The notes under the pieces are model-generated. The model had not been told where the DNA came from. It did no database searches and saw only the letters and a program-made list of their open reading frames with translations. DNA of 64,000 nt from JADJOM01 sp046327715 (GTDB lineage Bacteria > Gemmatimonadota > Gemmatimonadetes > Gemmatimonadales > GWC2-71-9): assembly GCA_046327715.1 (NCBI GenBank), contig JAXLXY010000003.1, positions 186,001 to 250,000 of the forward strand, written 5' to 3'. How positions within the stretch are numbered: the stretch's first letter is position 1; every line of letters begins with the position of its first letter. The translations under genes were made by a program, and so were the position numbers. Below, piece after piece: positions 59,616 through 64,000 of the stretch.

Positions 59616-62213
59616 TCAGGAGCCCCGGGTGAACCGGAGCCCGTCGCCCTCGCGGGTGACCGCGATGGTGTCGCCCTCGGCGTACCGCCCCTCCAGGAGC
59701 TCGAGGGCGATGGCGTTCTGCAGCCGCCGCTGGATCACCCGCTTGAGCGGCCGGGCGCCGAAGGCGGGGTCATAGCCCTCCGCCGCCAGCAGCGCGAGCG
59801 CCTCCGGCGCCACGGTGAGGGTCAGCCGCTTCTCCGCCAGCTGCCGGCGCAGCCGCTCGAGCTGCAGCTCGATGATGGCCCCGATGTCCTCCCGGCTCAG
59901 CTGTCGGAAGACGATGATGTCGTCCACCCGATTGAGGAACTCGGGCCGGAAGTGGAGCCGGAGCTGGTCGCGCACCTGCGCCTCGACCGCGGCCCAGCCG
60001 GCCGGGTCCTGCTCGCCGGCCTCGAGGATGAGCGGGCTGCCGATGTTGGACGTCATGATGATGACCGTGTTCCGGAAGTCCACCACCCGGCCCTGGCTGT
60101 CGGTCAGGCGCCCGTCGTCGAGGATCTGCAGCAGCACGTTGAACACGTCGGGGTGCGCCTTCTCGATCTCGTCGAACAGCACCACGCTGTACGGCCGGCG
60201 GCGCACCGCCTCGGTGAGCTGACCTCCCTCGTCGTAGCCGATGTAGCCCGGGGGGGCGCCGATCATCCGGGCCACCGAGTGCTTCTCCATGTACTCCGAC
60301 ATGTCGAGCCGCACCATGGCGCGCTCGTCGTCAAACAGGAACTCGGCCAGCGCGCGCGCCGTCTCCGTCTTGCCGACGCCGGTCGGCCCCAGGAAGATGA
60401 ACGACCCGGTGGGCCGGTTGGGGTCGGAGAGCCCGGCCCGGCTGCGGCGCACCGCATCGGCGACCGCCTGCACCGCCGGCCGCTGGCCGATCACCCGCCG
60501 GCCCAGCTCCGCCTCGAGCCGGGTGAGCCGTTCGCGGTCGGACTCGAGCATCTTCGTCACCGGGATCCCGGTCCACTTGGCCACGACCTCGGCAATGTCC
60601 TCGGCCCCGACCTCCTCCTTGAGGTACTTGGCCGTGGCCTGGATCTGGCCCAGGCGCTGCTCGTGGGCGGCCAGCTGCTGCTCCAGCTGGGGGATCCGGC
60701 CGTACTGCAGCTCCGCGGCCTTCTGGAGGTCGCCCCGCCGGGTCGCCTGGTCCATCTCGCCGCGGAGCGCCTCCACCTCCTGGCGGCGGTTCTGGATCTC
60801 GGTGATGGCGAGCTTTTCGGCCTGCCACTGTGCCTTCATCGAGTTGGACTTCTCCCGCAGCTGGGAGATCTCCTGCTCCACGGCGGTCCGGCGCTCCACG
60901 CCGGCCCGGTCCTTTTCCTTGAGCAGCGCCTGCCGCTCGATCTCGAGCTGCAGGATGCGCCGTTCCACCTCGTCGATCTCCTGCGGAAGGCTGTCGATCT
61001 CCATGCGCAGCCGGCTGGCCGCCTCGTCCACCAGGTCGATGGCCTTGTCCGGCAGGAACCGGTCGCCGATGTAGCGGTCCGACAGGGTGGCCGCCGCCAC
61101 CAGCGCGTTGTCGGTGATGCGCACCCCATGGTGCACCTCGTACTTCTCCTTCAGGCCGCGCAGGATGGCGATGGTGTCGCTCACGCTCGGCTCGCCCACC
61201 AGCACCGGCTGGAAGCGGCGCTCGAGGGCGGCGTCCTTTTCCACGTGCTTCCGGTATTCGTCGAGGGTAGTGGCGCCCACCACGTGCAGCTCGCCCCGCG
61301 CGAGCGCGGGCTTGAGCAGGTTGCTGGCATCCACGGCGCCTTCGGCGGCGCCGGCCCCGACCAGGGTGTGGAGCTCGTCGATGAAGACGATGTAGCGCCC
61401 CTCGGCCTGGGTCAGTTCCTTGACCACCGCCTTGAGCCGTTCCTCGAACTCCCCCCGGTACTTGGCGCCGGCCAGCAGCAGGCCGATGTCGAGCGCCACG
61501 ATCTGCTTGTCCCGCAGCGACTCGGGGACGTCGCCATGCACGATCCGCTGCGCCAGCCCCTCGACGATCGCGGTCTTGCCCACCCCCGGCTCGCCGATCA
61601 GCACCGGGTTGTTCTTGGTCCGGCGGGACAGCACCTGCATGACCCGCCGTACCTCCTCGTCGCGGCCGATGACGGGATCCAGCTTCCCGTTGCGGGCCTG
61701 GTCGGTGAGGTTGCGGGTGAACCGCTCCAGCGCCTGGTACTGGCTTTCCGGCGAGACGTCCGTGACCCGGTGAGCGCCCCGCACGTCCTTGAGCGCGGCC
61801 CGCAGCTCGTCGGCCCCCACCTCGTGCACGCCAAGCAGCTGGCGGGCGGTGGTGCCCTTCTCTTCCACGAGGCCCACCAGCAGGTGTTCGGTGCTGACGT
61901 AGGCATCGCCCAGCGCCTTGGCCTCCGCCTCGGCGCGATCGAAGATCTTGTGAAGCTCGCGGGCCAGCGTCGGCTCCCCGCCTCCCTCCTGCCGGGGCAG
62001 GCGGGCCAGCTCGCGCTCGGTCTCCTGCTGGAGGGTGGTGACGTTGATGCCCGCCTTCTGCAGCAGCGGCCGGACCACACTCTCCTCCTGCGCCAGCAAC
62101 GCGTGGAAGAGGTGCGTGTCATTGGCCACCGGGTTCCCGCGCCGCGCCGCTTCGGCGGTCGCATCGCGGTAGGCCTCCTGGGCCTTCAGGGTCAGGCGCT
62201 CTGGGCGGATCAT
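59616..62213 (-). CDS. clpB: Disaggregase ClpB
   Basis: Hexameric AAA+ chaperone that pulls apart aggregates with DnaK. 865 residues from MIRPERLTLKAQEAYRDAT: N-domain repeats (about 1-145), first AAA domain with GEPGVGKTAIVEGLAQRI and IVFIDELHTLVGAG, coiled-coil middle domain (about 400-530), second AAA domain with FLGPTGVGKTETARALAEFL and VVLFDEIEKAHPDVFN. GCGAGGAG precedes the ATG by 10 bases. No CIRCE-like operator was found upstream. Confidence 0.98.
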   Translation of the reverse strand: MIRPERLTLKAQEAYRDATAEAARRGNPVANDTHLFHALLAQEESVVRPLLQKAGINVTTLQQETERELARLPRQEGGGEPTLARELHKIFDRAEAEAKALGDAYVSTEHLLVGLVEEKGTTARQLLGVHEVGADELRAALKDVRGAHRVTDVSPESQYQALERFTRNLTDQARNGKLDPVIGRDEEVRRVMQVLSRRTKNNPVLIGEPGVGKTAIVEGLAQRIVHGDVPESLRDKQIVALDIGLLLAGAKYRGEFEERLKAVVKELTQAEGRYIVFIDELHTLVGAGAAEGAVDASNLLKPALARGELHVVGATTLDEYRKHVEKDAALERRFQPVLVGEPSVSDTIAILRGLKEKYEVHHGVRITDNALVAAATLSDRYIGDRFLPDKAIDLVDEAASRLRMEIDSLPQEIDEVERRILQLEIERQALLKEKDRAGVERRTAVEQEISQLREKSNSMKAQWQAEKLAITEIQNRRQEVEALRGEMDQATRRGDLQKAAELQYGRIPQLEQQLAAHEQRLGQIQATAKYLKEEVGAEDIAEVVAKWTGIPVTKMLESDRERLTRLEAELGRRVIGQRPAVQAVADAVRRSRAGLSDPNRPTGSFIFLGPTGVGKTETARALAEFLFDDERAMVRLDMSEYMEKHSVARMIGAPPGYIGYDEGGQLTEAVRRRPYSVVLFDEIEKAHPDVFNVLLQILDDGRLTDSQGRVVDFRNTVIIMTSNIGSPLILEAGEQDPAGWAAVEAQVRDQLRLHFRPEFLNRVDDIIVFRQLSREDIGAIIELQLERLRRQLAEKRLTLTVAPEALALLAAEGYDPAFGARPLKRVIQRRLQNAIALELLEGRYAEGDTIAVTREGDGLRFTRGS

Positions 62214-62393
62214 GGAATCAGCACTCCTCGCATCGGCAATGCCCTGCCCGCCGGGCACGGACCACGCGCCCGGTCGGGACCAGTGACGTTGGCACTCGGT
62301 GGGGAGGAAAGCAAACGGCAGGCCCGGGAAAGCTGCCGGGTTGGCAGGGTCACCCCCCGGAATCGCCACGGGACCTGCCAGCGGGAACGGACA

Positions 62394-62429
62394 TGGGACC
62401 TGTCCCGCCAACCGGCGGAACAGGTCCCA
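62394..62429 (-). terminator. Hairpin after the 62454-62870 gene
   Basis: 10 bp plus 5 bp stem with one mismatch (arms containing TGGGACCTGT and CCGCC) and a 4-base loop, about 25 bases after the stop on the minus strand, before clpB. No T-run. Confidence 0.55.
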
Positions 62430-62453
62430 CGGGTGCCGTCAGGCCGGTACGCC

Positions 62454-62870
62454 TTACCGGCGAGCGATCATCTTCAGGGTGTAGCGCTCGCCATCCACCA
62501 CGAGGTGGGCGTAGTAGAGGCCCGGTGTGAGTTCCTGGCGGCGGTCGAGGAACTTGCCATCCCAGTATCCCTCATGGTCACCGCAGCGAAGGCGGAGCCC
62601 GTCGAGACGCTCCCCGTTGGAACTGAGCAGGATCGGGATGGCCACGACCTGCGCGAGCACATTGTAGATCTTCAGACTGACCAGGGGCTGATGGCCACGC
62701 TCACAGAGTTCGGGGTTCAGGGTGAACGGAATCGTGGTCGCCGGAAAGAACGGGTTGGGATAGTTCTCGCGGAGCTCCACCGGCGGCGGGGCACGTTCCT
62801 GCGCAGTGGCGGGAGCGGCCAGGCCGGCGAGGAGCGCCAACGCCCAACCCGGCCTGCACTGCCAGGCCAT
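62454..62870 (-). CDS. Small exported protein with FlgD/T9SS-like C-terminal domain
   Basis: 138 residues from ATG 62870. Signal peptide (ALALLAGLAAPATAQ), then the domain begins NYPNPFFPATTIPFTL, runs through VSLKIYNVLAQVVAIPILL and ends with a DGERYTLKMIARR tail. This is the pattern of type IX secretion/FlgD-like C-terminal domains, usually attached to large secreted enzymes; here there is almost nothing else in the protein. Two Cys (ELC and RLRC) may form a disulfide. No T9SS gene in the window. Confidence 0.72.
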   Translation of the reverse strand: MAWQCRPGWALALLAGLAAPATAQERAPPPVELRENYPNPFFPATTIPFTLNPELCERGHQPLVSLKIYNVLAQVVAIPILLSSNGERLDGLRLRCGDHEGYWDGKFLDRRQELTPGLYYAHLVVDGERYTLKMIARR

Positions 62871-62984
62871 GGGCGCCTCCTCCATCGTGAAACAGCTCTG
62901 CCGGTCGCACCTCCACGGATCGTGCCGCAAGATCGTCAGCGCCCGGGAGCGGCGCAATCCCGCGGGGCCGCCCCACCGGACTGC

Positions 62985-64000
62985 TCAGCGCGCGGGCAGC
63001 AACCGCCGGGCCTCGCCATCCCGGCGGGTGATCCCCTGCTGGTCGGCCCACTCGAGCAGCGGGATCAGGAACTTCCGGGAGAGGCCCGTCGCCTCCCGCA
63101 CCAGGGACGGGGTGATGGCTCCGGCGGCCCCGATGGTGCGCAGGATCGAGGCGAACCCGGCCAGGGCCGCCGGGTCGAAATACCGGTCCCGCTCGACCGC
63201 GACCACCCGTCCCTGGCGCGCAGCCAGCCGGAGGGCGTCGGCCACCCCACGGAGCCCCAGGGTGGCCTCCAGCTCCGGGACGGTCGGCGGCATGAGGCCT
63301 CCCGCCGCCACCGCAGCCACCAGCCGCTCCAACACCTCAGCACCGCCGGTGGGCCGGGGCTGGAAACGAGGCTCGCGAACGACGCCCCCTTCGGAGCGCA
63401 GCCGGCCGCCCGATACCAGTCGCTCCACCGCGACCTCACCCGCCGCACCGAAGGTGACGAGTGCCTGCCGCAGCGTCTCGAGCGGGAGCCCGGGTTCGCT
63501 CGGGTGGGCCCGGTGGAATGCCGCCACGCGAGCGCACGCGTCGGCCACGGCCAGCTCCACCTGTGCGCCGGAGACCAGTGCGTCCGCACCGCGCTGCAGG
63601 CCCAGGGCACGGACCAGCGGCTCGACGTCCTGCGGCGCAACGCCGAGCCGGACCGGCAAGGCCGCGCACGGAAGGCCGCGCGGTTCCCGCGCCACCAGGG
63701 CGCGCAGGCGATCCCGCGGCGTTTCTGCGGGGGTGTCCCGGGGCCACGCAGACCGCCCACGGGGCGGCAACGGGTCTGCGATCATGCCGCCCCCGATCAC
63801 GGCCACCGGGCTGAAGCTCCGGAGCAGGAAGCGGTCGCCGCCGCGGGCAACCACCGGCGCCTCCAGTGCCAGGCGCAGCACCCCGGTAGCGCCCGCCGCC
63901 AGCGGGACGCGGGTGTGGACCCGGGCCATGACCTCGGCGGTGCCGATGTGGACGCGCACCCGCGCCTGGTGACCCAGCGCGCGGGGTGCGCCAGCGAGCA
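62985..64000 (-). CDS. selB: Selenocysteine-specific elongation factor SelB (N-terminal part outside window)
   Basis: Brings Sec-tRNA to UGA codons with a SECIS hairpin. The visible 338 C-terminal residues contain domain III (VHIGTAEVMARVHTRVPL, FLLRSFSPVAVIGGGMI) and the winged-helix domain IV, ending GLSRKFLIPLLEWADQQGITRR, a hallmark of SelB. The GTPase domain lies beyond base 64000. Implies selenoprotein synthesis in this organism; selA and selC are not in the window. Confidence 0.93.
   Translation of the reverse strand, partial: LAGAPRALGHQARVRVHIGTAEVMARVHTRVPLAAGATGVLRLALEAPVVARGGDRFLLRSFSPVAVIGGGMIADPLPPRGRSAWPRDTPAETPRDRLRALVAREPRGLPCAALPVRLGVAPQDVEPLVRALGLQRGADALVSGAQVELAVADACARVAAFHRAHPSEPGLPLETLRQALVTFGAAGEVAVERLVSGGRLRSEGGVVREPRFQPRPTGGAEVLERLVAAVAAGGLMPPTVPELEATLGLRGVADALRLAARQGRVVAVERDRYFDPAALAGFASILRTIGAAGAITPSLVREATGLSRKFLIPLLEWADQQGITRRDGEARRLLPAR

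Noticed and set aside
59587..59616. Leaderless promoter for tadA using TACTCT and the clpB stop region
   Set aside because: The spacer would be 15 bases with a CTGAGG box; not convincing.
62214..62320. HAIR or CIRCE operator upstream of clpB
   Set aside because: GAGTGC occurs twice but without an inverted partner at the right distance.

Overview
This is a very GC-rich bacterial chromosome segment packed with genes, almost all housekeeping, with long runs of genes overlapping by 1 to 14 bases. Lipoprotein signals, an outer-membrane-like barrel protein, a FlgD/type IX-style C-terminal domain, a Hanks-type kinase, a Roadblock protein, Bat/MoxR genes and bacillithiol synthase point to a diderm, probably aerobic, non-proteobacterial lineage. 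Gemmatimonadota or a neighbouring phylum fits best, but that is inference: there is no rRNA gene here. No CRISPR array, insertion sequence, prophage or integron was seen, and no gap between genes exceeds 300 bases.

Layout. 1-6446 (minus): translation/transcription operon rimP-nusA-ylxQ-infB-ylxP-rbfA-truB, with a strong promoter and an intrinsic terminator placed inside its short leader. 6447-8582 (minus): murA-pgeF. 8636-12787 (plus): overlapping envelope cassette of DUF948-like protein, zinc phospholipase C-like protein, membrane Ser/Thr kinase and M23 peptidase. 12861-21304 (minus): lipoprotein-serS-histidine kinase-pcrA-gatC-gatA-gatB. 21422-24770 (plus): Roadblock protein, mannose-1-phosphate guanylyltransferase, GlmU-like protein and a metallo-beta-lactamase-fold hydrolase. 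24830-27369 (minus): secreted protein and groES-groEL. 27620-28690 (plus): PHM/DBH-like copper protein. 28773-31089 (minus): two membrane proteins, a lipoprotein and a barrel-NlpC/P60 protein.

31163-45542 (minus): moxR-DUF58-bat genes, then mutL-miaA-ankyrin-bshA-uppP-birA, then coaX, with internal promoters before mutL and coaX. 45597-48542 (minus): M50 protease-scpA-scpB-rluB. 48681-48935 (plus): rpsT. 49020-53549 (minus): pyrR-pyrB-pyrC-class II aldolase-zinc ribbon protein. 53602-55183 (minus): msrP-msrQ. Then tRNA-Ser(GGA), an SPFH protein (plus), a stand-alone receiver, an ADP-ribosylglycohydrolase, tRNA-Ser(CGA), a NicO-type transporter, tadA, clpB, a mini protein with a FlgD/T9SS-like domain, and the 3' part of selB running off the right edge.

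The most interesting signals are regulatory. The rimP-nusA-infB leader looks like an attenuator with a possible antiterminator. Several genes (20738-21304 lipoprotein, mutL, coaX, perhaps pyrR and the 8636 gene) have a -10 box only 6-9 bases before the start codon, suggesting leaderless mRNAs. Two promoters have a -35 box that contains the stop codon of the preceding gene. Among proteins, notable points are a MurA with Asp in place of the fosfomycin-target Cys, Bat-gene fusions, and a beta-barrel joined to an NlpC/P60 peptidase.
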